Positions 39,714 through 49,680 of a DNA stretch of 64,000 bases are shown here, piece after piece; within the stretch, counting starts at the first letter, position 1, and each line of letters begins with the position of its first letter. The notes beneath the pieces are model-generated. The model was not told the origin of the DNA. It saw nothing but the letters and a program-made list of their open reading frames with translations, and did not search any database. A program made the translations under genes and the position numbers. This DNA comes from Azolla caroliniana (Eukaryota > Polypodiophyta): positions 14,136,001 through 14,200,000 of the forward strand of contig JBHGNT010000001.1 in NCBI GenBank assembly GCA_043228905.1. The letters are read 5' to 3'.

Positions 39714-42595
39714 CTCCTTCCCTTTCTCCACGAATCCTTCCAGTTGCTGCATGTAGATCTCCTCTTCGAGGTCACCATGAAGGAATGTCGTCTTCACGTC
39801 CAGCTGCTCTACCTCGAGGTCCATGCTTGCTGCTATACTCAGCACCGTCCGGATGGAGGTCATCTTTACTACCGGGGCAAATATCTCGTCGAAGTTCACG
39901 CCCTTCTTCTGCTGGAACCCCTTCACCACGATCCTGGCTTTGTATCTCGAGGGGTTGCTGGCATCTCCCCGTTTCAACTTATACACCCACTTGTTTTGAA
40001 GTGCCCGCTTTCCTTTCGACAACTCCACCAATTCGTACATATGGTTCTCATGCAGGGAATCCATCTCCTCCTACATGGCACTTAACTATTTGCGGTTATG
40101 GGTGTCATCCTTCGCTTCTTCGAAGCTTTCCGGCTCTCCCTCATCGGTCAACAACACATGCTCTGCATTCGGAAATCTCCAGGGGGCCCTTCTCTCTCTG
40201 AGAGGATATCTCCGTCTTTGGCTTTTGGCAACCGGCTCCTCTATTTGTTCTTCATTCGAATCCGATTCGAGATCTTGGCCGGTTCCGATTTCAGCTTCCT
40301 CTACTTCTTCTTCTACCGGTTCAGTATCCTTCTAAACCCTAAACCGGCTGGTTCCTCGAGTGTCAACCGGCTCTTAGCCAGGTGTGTCCGAATCTCATCG
40401 GAGTTCATTATTTTCTTCTCCGACTCCCATTCGGCAAGAGTCTTGTCCTCCATGAAGATAATATCTCGACTCCGGAAAGCCTTCTTGTCAATTGGATCCC
40501 ACACTCAGTAGCCGAACTCATCATCGTCGTAACCGAGGAATATGCAAGGCCGGGTCTTTGGATCCAACTTTCCTCTCCGGTCCTTAGGAACATGCACATA
40601 CACGAGACACCCAAACACCTTCAGATGTCGGTAGGATACTTCCTTACCGGTCCACACCTTCTGCAGTTTGTCTCCATCCAAGCGCACTGAGGGTGATCTG
40701 TTTATCACATACGTCGTTGTCAACAACGCCTCAGCCCAAAACGTCTTGGGTAATTTTGCATGGGCCAGCATACTCCGGACCCTCTCCATTATGGTTCGGT
40801 TCATCCTCTCGGCCAGCCTGTTAATTTCTGGCTTCTTCGACACGGTAAATTCGAGCCGGATTCCCATCGAGCGACAGTACTCCTCGAACTGCCCCCGGTA
40901 TTCAACTCCATTATTTGCTCGAACCGCCTTCAGCTTCCAACCGGTTTCTCTTTCCACTCTCGTGTGGAGCTCTTTGAAGACAGATAGCACCTGATCCTTC
41001 GTCTTCAATGGTGTGGCCCACAACTTCCGGTTGTGGTCATCTATGAACGTCATGAAGTACTGCGATCCGGCATGTGACTTCGTGTCCACTTGACATACGT
41101 CAGTATGCACCAACTCCAGTGGTGCATTATGTCTCATCGGTGGCCTCGATCGGAAGAAGGTTTGGTTTTGTTTACCGGCCTGACAATTAGTGCACTTCTC
41201 CAAGTTCTTGTTCTTCACTGGAATGAGGGATTCGTCTGCAAGCCTCTTCATCCCCTTCTCACTCATGTGACACAACCTCTTGTGCCACAACTCACCGGCA
41301 GTGTCGAAAGCCATGTTTGCTTCTTCCGGGCATAACCGGGCATTCATCAGGTACAACGTGTTGACCTTCCGGGCCCGAGCCACAATCAGGCTCCTTTTGC
41401 TGAACTTCATAACACCGTTCCAGATGCTACCTGTGTTGTAGCCTTCATCATCTAGCCGACCGGCTGATATCAAGTTCAGGCGAACCTCCGGAACGTGTCG
41501 GACATCCTTCAGCAGCAGCTTGCATACGGTTGGTGTTGTCAACCATACGTCTCCTATGCCAACAATTCGGCATGTACCTTCATTCCCCATCTGGACACAA
41601 CCGTGATCACCGGCTAAGTAGGATGAGAAGCATTTTCGGTCCGGGGTAAGGTGGAATGACGCTCCGGAGTCGACCACCTAGGTCATCTCGTCGCCGGCAA
41701 GGTTTAGCTCACACTCCTCGATGATGAGCATCAACTCTTCTTCACTTGCCGCGATTGCCGTCGTTCCCTTCCGGTCTGTCCCCCTCCAGTCTTTACCGTT
41801 CCGGTCCGTTGTCCGCTTCGAATCGGTACCATCCGTTTCCTTGCCTTTTCGGAAGTGCCGACAATTCTTCTAGAAGTGTCCCGGCTTGCCGCAATAGAAG
41901 CATGTAGGCCTCCCCCTTGACTTTGACCGTGTCCCCGACTTCTCCCGGTTCTAGGGACTACGGTCCCTTTGTCTTCCGCATTCCGATTCGGTAATGAGCG
42001 GTTTGGAGTCGGAGTTCGTATCCTTGTCTTTCCGACGCGCCTCCTCATCTAGCAAGCTCAACTTCACTCTTGCCAGGGATAATCGTTTCCCTTCCACCCC
42101 GACGTTGCCCAGAGTGACAACCAACGTCTCCCAACTATCTGGGAGGGAACCGAGCAGGAGCAGTGCTAGTATCTCATCGGCGAGAGGTACTTCCAATGAT
42201 GTTGCCTGGTGGATCAGCCCCTAGAAGGCATTCATGTGCTTCGTCATGCTTGAGCCATCTTGGTACCAGAGTCTTACTAGCTTCTGAAATACCGAAACCT
42301 GATTAACGGCATTTTTGTTCTGAAACATAATGCCAATCTTCTCCCAGAGCTCATGAGCCTTGCTCTCTTCATTGAAGTTATTGTATAGACTCATGTTGAT
42401 GAAGCACCGTATGTACGCCGTTGTCTTCATGTGCATCACCTCCCATATCGTGGCGCCAATTTTGTCCGGTCTCTTGTCACCGAACTGAACCGGCAACCAA
42501 AGATCTTTAACCACGAGCATGTCCCTCATCTTCGACTTCCACACCGAATAGTTGGAGCCGGTGAGCTTGAATATGCCTACCAACGAATCGTCCAT
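39714..42595 (-). pseudogene. Copia-2E gag-protease-integrase-RT
   Basis: Starts at the ATG at 42595 (MDDSLVGIFKLTG). Gag; a zinc knuckle with a TAG inside (about 41870); protease with intact DSGASFHL (about 41670); pre-integrase; integrase (41677-40505, open for 390 codons) with RANNGVEY, so Asn at the second catalytic site as in Copia-2A, and Glu in LAERMN; an acidic linker; RT start (40064-39714). Five stops (about 42223, 41955, 41873, 41683, 40507) each differ from the Copia-2A codon by one C-to-T or G-to-A change. Confidence 0.9.
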
Positions 42596-42611
42596 TTTCT
42601 GTGTCGTTTTA

Positions 42612-42623
42612 CTCTAATACCAC
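42612..42623 (-). other. Primer-binding site of Copia-2E
   Basis: Minus-strand TGGTATTAGAGT, two transitions from TGGTATCAGAGC. Confidence 0.75.
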
Positions 42624-42626
42624 TTT

Positions 42627-43184
42627 GAAAGGAATACACGCTCCGGATGAACAACCGAGGCTTGGATCAAACACAGAAAACGGGTATTGAATGCACGACA
42701 TAGTGAAGAGAAGAGTACACAGGATGTTAATGTAGAAGAACCCAAACTAGGGAAAAAACCACGGCAACCCACAGACTGCAAACTATCACTATATCACAAT
42801 GTACAATAGTAAAGCACCGAGGCAACGACCTCGAGCTTGCTATCTTCGCCATAGGCGGCGGTTACAATAGAGGCAACGACCTCTTCCTTTCTCTCTCTCT
42901 TTGTACACAGTTACACGCTCAAATCTTGCACCAACAAGAATGACCACTACACCTCTAAGTTTGCCCTAAATCATATTTATACTAATAGGACTTTTCGGCT
43001 ATTTACAAATATAGCCCCAATGGACTCTCAGAAAACATATTTACAAATATGTCCCTTCATCCGGTGAGCACTTCTCACCGGGCCTTCACCATCCGGCTCT
43101 TGTCGGGTACTCGTCATCCGGTTCTCACTGGGTCTTCTGTTGCCGGGTACTCTAATCCCATCCGGAGGGATCTGTTTCCTAACA
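42627..43184 (-). repeat. 5' LTR of Copia-2E
   Basis: 558 bp, the shortest of this family here, with only one to two U3 units (43060-43150). TGTTAGGAAACAG start on the minus strand, and an ATTCCTTTCA end. Confidence 0.85.
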
Positions 43185-43588
43185 ATCTGTTGGAAAGCCG
43201 AAACAAGAGTCGGGTTGAAATCGGCCGAAAAACCGAAATGGGAGTCAGCTGTTGAAATCGGCCGAAAAACCGAAATGGCAGTCGGCTGTCGAAATCAGTT
43301 AGAAAGCCGAAACAAGGGTCAATTGGCCGAAATTGACCGAAAAAACCCGAAACGGGATTTGGTCAAATAGAAGTGCAAACGAACATACACATATATATAA
43401 AAACATTTTCATGTATATATATGTGAGATAAGTTGGTATATATATATAGAGAGTCGTATTAGCTGCATATATATGTGGGATAACTCACAGAGAGAGAGAG
43501 AAAACAATGAGAGAAGCGCGAAACTGAACCTTTCTCGGTTTTATCCTTTCCACGTGATTTTCACACCATTGCCGAAAATCTTCACGAC
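43185..43588 (-). repeat. Gypsy-1-type LTR fragment with tandem repeats
   Basis: On the minus strand 43588-43554 reads TGTCGTGAAGATTTTCGG, as in the Gypsy-1b LTR start at 4242. Further in lie TA-rich palindromic stretches (43390-43470). At 43185-43365 there is a tandem repeat of a roughly 35-37-bp unit (GAAATCGGCCGAAAAACCGA). It sits in Copia RNase H sequence and is cut by the Copia-2E LTR. Solo or truncated LTR; the family call rests on the first 35 bases. Confidence 0.55.
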
Positions 43589-44272
43589 AACGTTCTTGGC
43601 AAGGTGGATGGCACTTTGACTGTTGTAGTGGAGCTGGAAATACTCCTACTGGATCCCTAGCTCTCCAATGAAGTCCTTCATCTAGATTACCTCCTTATCA
43701 CCTTCTACACCTGCCATGTGGTCCGCTTCTATTGTCGATAGTGCAACAAACTTCTGCAGCATCGACTACCAGTATATGGCTCCCCCTACATAAGTCAAGA
43801 CATATCCGGATGTAGACCGGCTGGTATCCGCATCAGCCGACATATCCGAATCCATGAATCCTTCAAGTTGGGGTTTCCCTGAGCCATATCGGAGGAACAT
43901 AGTCGAGGTGCCTTTCAAGTACCACAGTATGCGTTGACCGCAGTCTAGTGTTCTCCTCCTAGATTGCTCTTGAACCGGCTGACCACTTCGATAACATATC
44001 TGATATCCGGCCGGGTACACACAATTGTGTACATCAGGCTTCCGACGGAGGAGGCATATTTCTTCGAACTTCGTTTTCCGGACAGCTTGTAGTTTGTTGG
44101 AAGTGTCAAACCGACCGGCTTAGTAGAGAACTTTGCTTGCCACCTGTTCCCAAGACAAAAAATCCAGTAGCCATTGACCAAGCAGGTACTAATGCATCTT
44201 GTACGACCAAGATGCATAGTTGCTCCTGTCGAGCTTCTCAGTCGATAGCGAGCTTCCCATTCCTTTGTCCAT
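43589..44272 (-). pseudogene. Copia fragment: gag start fused to RNase H
   Basis: From the ATG at 44272: MDKGMGSSLSTEKLDRSNY, a Copia-1-type gag start with a stop in YKMH*Y, running about 40 residues to WEQVASK. Then near 44130 a direct join to the RT end (STKPVGLTLPTNYKLSGK), RPDIRYVIEVVSRF, and RNase H (FMDSDMSADADTSRSTSGYVLTY), ending at the LTR piece at 43589. A large internal deletion took out the rest. Confidence 0.78.
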
Positions 44273-44364
44273 GTTGTTGTCTTATCTTTTCCGAAAACTA
44301 AGAAAACTCAACTATGTCTCTATCGCAAGCTTTTATGTCGGTTGCAGAGGACTTCAACCCTCAC

Positions 44365-44376
44365 GCTTTGATACCA
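44365..44376 (-). other. Primer-binding site of the Copia fragment
   Basis: Minus-strand TGGTATCAAAGC, one mismatch to the initiator Met site. The LTR end TTTTACA lies next to it and is then cut by Gypsy-5. Confidence 0.65.
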
Positions 44377-44383
44377 TGTAAAA

Positions 44384-47249
44384 GAATACCTATGCTAGAA
44401 GTCCTTCGAGCCTATATAGAGGAGAATTTGGCAAATGGTTTCTTTCGACATTCGAAATCTCCAGCCGGCGCACCCATTTTCTTCGTCAAGTAAAAGGATG
44501 GATCACTTCGTCTTGTCAAAGATTCTTGTGGCTTGAATAAGGTCACCATTAGGAATAGGTATGCACTTCCCCTTATCACAAGTCTTTTAGAACAGAACAA
44601 TGGTGCAAGGTTCTTCACAAAGATTGACTTACGAGGAGCATCTAACCTCATAGGGATCCGACTAGGAGATAAATGGAGGACCACATTTCGCACTAGATAT
44701 GGGCACTTCAAGTACACAGTCATGCCATTCGGCCTTACTAATGCACCAACAGTCTTCCAACACATGGCAAATGATTAATTCCGAGATCTCTTGGATGTTT
44801 TTTTATCATCTATTTAGATGATCTACTGGTTTATTCGAAGACCCAAGAAGAGCATGATTCTCATGTACTATTAGTACTAAAACAACTTTGAGAACATGGT
44901 CTTTATGTAAAGCTGGAAAAATGTAGTTTCAGGTGCAACCAGGTAGAATTTCTGGGCTATGTCATTTCCTCGGAAGGCATCCCCATGGATCTAACTAAGG
45001 TCAAAGCGGTGGTAGAGTGGCAGACTCCGCATTTGTTGCAAGATGTGCAATTCTTATTAGTCTTTGCTAATTTCTACCGCAAGTTTATACAAGATTACTC
45101 AAAGCTTGTTCGGCCTCTCACTCTCACACAGCTTACCAAGAAAGGACAATCATTGTTTTGGTCTGAAGCAGCTGACATCGCTTTTGAGAGACTTAATAAG
45201 GCATTTACACGAGCTCCTATTCTAGCTCATGTTGATTCGGAAAAACCATTCATCATTGAAGCAGACGCGTCGGATTTCTCCTTGGGTAGCATTCTATCAC
45301 AACAAGGCAATGATGAAAAGTTACATCCTGTGGCTTTCCACTCACACAAGTTTGACGCCGCCGAAATCAACTATGAAATTCATGATAAGGAGCTATTAGC
45401 AATAGTGGACTCTTTAACGCAATGGAGGCATTTTCTAGAGGGATCTTCTCATCAAGTCACCGTATTCAGTGATCACAAAAACCTTGCCTACTTTCGGGAT
45501 GCTTGTGTGTTAAATCGACGTCAAGTTCAGTGGGCCCAATTCCTCACTCGTTTCAACTTCAAAATTACATATCATCCGGGGAAACAACAAGGGAAGGCAG
45601 ATGCATTATCACGGCACTCATATTTAGCACCGTGTCTTGGCGAGCCAACTTTCAATAACCAAAATCAAGTAATCCTGGAACCGGCACGACTACAAGCAAC
45701 AGAGGTGTTCGGCATGCCCTTGGATTCCCACTTATCGATACCATACATGAGGACTTGAAGACAGATGCTTTCGCCCAAGCCATTCTAGCACAAATTGATC
45801 CCTCTCAAGCATCTTGTTCACATTCGCAACAACCAGGTGCGTACTATCGACAATTCGAATGTCATGATGGATTACTATTATTTAAGAAACTCTTGTATGT
45901 TTCTAATGATTCTTGTCTCCTTCAAGTAGTCCAAAACTGTCATGACACATATACAACTAGGCATTTGGGTAGTACTAAAACATTAGATTTAGTACTATGA
46001 TCATTCTGGTGGCCCCATATGCAACAATTTGTCAAAGATTTTGTTCGGACTTGTGATACATGTTGCAGAGCGAAAATGCCAAGGCATCATCCATATGGTT
46101 TATTAGAACCATTACAAATTCCAAGCAAGTCATGGCAATCCATTGCTCTAGATTTCATCATAAATCTTCCAGTCTCTAAGGGATTCGATACGATCTTAAC
46201 AATAGTAGATCGATATACGAAGATGACCCATTTCCTACCATGTACTAAGGAAATCTCCAGTAAAGAAACCGCCGAAACTGTCATGCGTGAAGTATGTCGG
46301 CATCATGGCCTTCCCGATAGTATCATCAATGATCGTGGACCCCAATTTGTCTCCAAATTCTAGAAGCATCGCTTTAAAATGCTCAAGGTCACTTGTAACC
46401 TCTCCTCCGGCTACCACCCGCCAACAGACGGCCAAGAAGAACGAACAAATCAAACATTGGAGCAGTGTCTTCGGTGCTTTCTAAGCTATCATCAAGATGA
46501 TTTGGAAGATATTCTCCACTTCGCCGAATTTGCGTACAATAACTCTGTCCACTCATCGACAACAATTACGCCATTTTATGCTTATACGGCTTGTCGCCCC
46601 CAATGGTATGTATTTGAAACCCTAGAGTTACCCACAAATTCTTGCGCACAGGATCATTTGGAGCGGTTACGCAAAATACAAGCGGATTTATCTACTCATC
46701 TACAACAAGCTCAACAAACACACAAGGTTTACGCGGATCATCATCGGATTTCATCCAGTTTTTAACATTGGAGATCGGGTATGGTTACTACGACGACACA
46801 TCAAGACTACTCGCCCATGCGAGAAGTTGGATTATCGGCGATTAGGTCCTTTCTGTATTATCGGAAAAATTAATGATGTCGCTTTTGGTCTCGATCTACC
46901 TCCACAACTTCGGATACATCCGGTGTTTCATAGTTCTCTCCTCAAACCCTATCAAGACAGCACCATTCGAGGTCGTATTAAATAACCTCCATCCCCAATC
47001 AAACTTGAAGATGGACCTGAGTACAAGGTTGCTGCCATCCTTGATTCCAAGATTGTTCGCAACAAGCTCTACTATTTAGTCGATTGGCTAGGATATAGTC
47101 CCAACGAGTGTACTTGGGAGCCAATAGAGAATGTGACCAATGCTCGTGCTCTTCTTGAAGACTTCCATCATCAATATCCAGACAAACCGGGTCCTCAATC
47201 CAAAACAACTCGTGACACTCGTCATTTTAAAGGGAGGATAGTGTCATGA
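44384..47249 (+). pseudogene. Gypsy-5 RT-RNase H-integrase-chromodomain
   Basis: [45 protein letters not shown], stops near 44491 and 44776, a frame change, then YLDD at 44811-44822. RNase H: IEADASDFSLG, KELLAIV, SDHKNLAYF (45230-45500), intact for 257 codons. Integrase: zinc region (about 45940-46075), Asp at 46151, Asp at 46331, Glu at 46439. A GPY/F-type module (IHPVFHSSLLKP) and a chromodomain (EYKVAAILDSKIV to EDFH, about 47015-47170), the latter with all three aromatic-cage-type positions plausible. It ends TGA at 47247. Only four or five lesions, so moderately young. Confidence 0.88.
47229..47241 (+). other. Polypurine tract of Gypsy-5
   Basis: AAAGGGAGGATAG immediately before the LTR start TGTCATGATATGG. 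The pol stop codon overlaps the LTR start. Confidence 0.7.
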
Positions 47250-47510
47250 TATGGCAAAACTTGAACCCATGACCTTATGTTACATGGGTCGAGTTCTTGA
47301 CCCTTATACTATATGTTGTAATATGTAGGATATTATTTTCATTTAAGTTTTACTATAGAAAATTGATGTATATTCTAAAAACTTCCGGAGTACTCCCGAG
47401 AACACTATAAAAGGAGGCACAATGCATTATTTCGAACCAAATCGGTTCAATGCCAGTCTTAAGCCTCCTAGCCATCCTTGTATATTCTTTTCACATAATA
47501 TATCGTTGTC

Positions 47511-47558
<48 letters not shown>

Positions 47559-47650
47559 TCTCTCAAGTGTTCTACAGCCTCTTTTCGTTTTAGTATGAAT
47601 ATTCATCTCTTAGTACTAATTTCCTCTCTATCTCAGTACTATTCTTAACA
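47242..47650 (+). repeat. 3' LTR of Gypsy-5
   Basis: 409 bp, TGTCATGATA to ATTCTTAACA. TATAAAAGG at about 47407, and a 43-bp CT run at 47515-47557. Only one LTR is present, so the end is inferred from the ACA and the start of Gypsy-2B sequence. Confidence 0.75.
47515..47557 (+). repeat. (CT)n microsatellite in Gypsy-5 LTR
   Basis: About 21 CT units without interruption, in the transcript leader part of the LTR. Confidence 0.95.
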
Positions 47651-47894
47651 GTGCTCTTCCCTGAGCCATTGGGTCAGCGGTTCGTCTTCCGGTGTCCGCT
47701 CCCGCGTTTGAAGACCCGGTGAGTTAAGACGTTCTATGACCGGTTCCTGTTGAACCGTTGTCACCACTTTTGGTCTTCTTACTGGCTCTTCCTCCGTCCT
47801 GGGTTCCCCCACCGCTGAGTGGGTCTTCGAGGTATTGTCCTGCTCCAGACTTGATCCTTCCCCCTGCTACTCACTGTTGCACTTCCTTGGGTGA

Positions 47895-48650
47895 TGCTAA
47901 AGGGTTTCGACTAGTTTTTACACAGCCTCTTCCTCCGCAGTTTCCTGGTTCACCTTTTGGACCAGGTCGTCTATGTCCCTGTCATGCCGACGCAGCTTGA
48001 TTTTAATTGGTTTGGTTGTTTTCTCCTGAACTAGCTCTACCGGCTCCTGTCTCAGGATCATTTGTACTTCTTCCCACTGAGACAAGTTCCATGCCGTCCA
48101 TCCAGGGGTGTGCTTTGATAGGTGTTGTTGCCGTTTGGATGACTTATTTAGTGTGATTTCCGGCCGGCCTCATTTCTTCGGCTTGATGGCGCGTGTTGGG
48201 GGTACTACTAAATTTGGCCACTGTGCTGATCCGCACCATGCTTTCTTCTCGTCCACTACAAATGTGATGTGTGTCCGTAAAGAGGCCGCCACAATCACCG
48301 GCCAGTCCACCTTGAGACCTTCGAATGTCGCAATGATGAATCTGCCCCATGTTTTTTGGCATGGTTGGTGGTCGAGGATGCACAAATCCGTATTCCAATA
48401 GCACGCGATCCACTTCCTTGAATAGGGGATCCTCACCGCCTTGTGTTCGGTACGCTTTGCTGGCGATGGAGTACTCCCCGAAGTATTCGATGAGGATGTC
48501 TGTGGAGGGGTTTTGTGATGGAACACAGTCCTTTGGCAGGCAATCCGACGAGAGCCTGCATCGTGCCTTCAGAGATTTCTTCGAGGTCGATTGTTGTTGC
48601 GATCTTCTCCGATTCTTTGTGTGGTGGTGCATCCGCTACCCGGAAGAATC
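47895..48650 (-). pseudogene. ORF downstream of integrase in Gypsy-2B
   Basis: The frame at 48526-48170 reads TWGRFIIATFEGLKVDWPV, then HITFVVDEKKAWCGSAQWP and VVPPTRAIKPKK. It has one TGA, then continues GRPEITLNKSSKRQQ, HTPGWTAWNLSQWEEVQ and a charged, possibly coiled-coil tail to about 47895. It lies after the integrase C-terminus in element orientation once Gypsy-3 is removed. I do not recognise the family; extra ORFs at this place are known in some plant gypsy lineages (Tat/Athila). It could also be gag of a second element. No signal peptide or membrane helix is evident. Confidence 0.5.
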
Positions 48651-49124
48651 TGTTAAGAGTCTATTACTAATCAATAGACCAAACTAAAGTAAAAGAAGGA
48701 AAATAGATTGGATAGAAGAACCCATTCCACCCGACCACCCCCGAGCTATAATCTATACATGGCCAACCTACCACCGACGTCCCATACCGCCGAATATTAG
48801 GATGACTAATACCTTGGAAGAGATAAACACGATCGTCGAGACGAAAGCCTAGCCCGCACCACCGGTGTCTAAGACAGCAGCCTTACGACATAATGTGCTT
48901 ATGAGGGTAGCTAAGCCTCATATTTATACCTTTTCCTAGGCTCCTTGAATAGATGTGCCTTTCTAAAAGGGTCTCCATTCAATCGTTGCCCAAATCATGA
49001 TAGTGCATGCACCTATCATTCCTTCTATCCAATCACATTAGCCCCTTTTTAACATTAGTGAACATACCCTTCACTAATGTAAATATTAGTGACCTACTCT
49101 CACCAACGTTATGTGTACATAACA
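48651..49124 (-). repeat. 3' LTR of Gypsy-3
   Basis: Minus-strand TGTTATGTACACATAACG to GACTCTTAACA. The first 18 bases form a small palindrome. TATAAATA near 48932-48939 on the minus strand. It differs from the 5' LTR at a few percent of positions. Confidence 0.9.
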
Positions 49125-49680
49125 TACTCCCTTACTTTAAAAGATTGTACTCTTGCAATATGAACTGAGGAAAGTGTGCCTTAAGAGTATGCTCGCGTTC
49201 CCATGTGGCATCATCAATAGGTTTATCCATCCATTTGATCTTGAATAGCTGAATCTCTTTAGAATGTAAACGTTTAGTACGAGAATCAAGAATTCGTTCA
49301 GGAACATGTGGTTTGTAAGAAAAATCCTCTAATGTTACAAAACCTTGGATTGTGATGGTGTTATCACCAGAGCCTAAAAATGGTTTTAGATGACTAACAT
49401 GAAAAACAGGATGAATACAAACGTTATGGGGTAAGGGAAGGTGATAAGCAGATGACCCAATTCGGTTAAGGATTTCAAATGGGCCACAATATCGTGGGGC
49501 TAACTTAATGCACTTGCCCGTAGACAATGGTGTAGAGTTAGTCGAGACACGCAAAAAAACTTTTTGACCAATAGTAAATGCATGAGGATGTATGTCCTGA
49601 TCAGCATAAAATTGAGCACGATCTTGAGCTGTCTTCGCATTTTCTTTGGCAATATGCAACATTTGGTTCATGTCTTGCAA
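49125..49680 (-). pseudogene. Gypsy-3 integrase C-terminus and chromodomain
   Basis: Open for 182 codons. QDRAQFYADQ and QKVFLRV, then KLAPRYCGPFEIL (GPY/F module), HPVFHVSHLKPFLGSG, and the chromodomain with KPHVPERILDSRTKR, LFKIKWMDKPIDDATWERE and FILQEYNLLK. This part is the best preserved in the element. The chromodomain end is directly before the polypurine tract (minus-strand AAAGTAAGGGAGTA) and the LTR. Confidence 0.9.

Larger units (their letters stand above)
36844..43184 (-). mobile_element. Copia-2E, interrupted by Copia-2D
   Basis: Minus-strand copy: 5' LTR (43184-42627), primer site (42623-42612), gag, protease, integrase and RT to 39714, then Copia-2D, then RT again at 37090-36844 up to YVDD and the following 20 residues. 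The 3' part is lost at the inverted junction with Copia-2C. Confidence 0.88.
44378..47650 (+). mobile_element. Gypsy-5, 5'-truncated fungal-type chromovirus
   Basis: Plus strand: RT from its first third, RNase H, integrase, chromodomain, polypurine tract and 3' LTR (47242-47650). The 5' LTR, gag, protease and RT start are missing. Motifs such as GKQQGKADALSR and WLGYSPNECTWEP are like Tcn1-type and other fungal chromoviruses, known also from non-seed plants, rather than like Gypsy-3/4. Confidence 0.82.

Noticed and set aside
47515-47557. Polypyrimidine tract as a regulatory GAGA site
   Set aside because: Could bind GAGA-type factors, but CT/GA runs occur in most LTR leaders here; no further support.
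47760-48400. Plus-strand frames in the region of the Gypsy-2B extra ORF
   Set aside because: The minus strand gives one coherent frame with a single stop in the orientation of the element; plus frames are short and without similarity.
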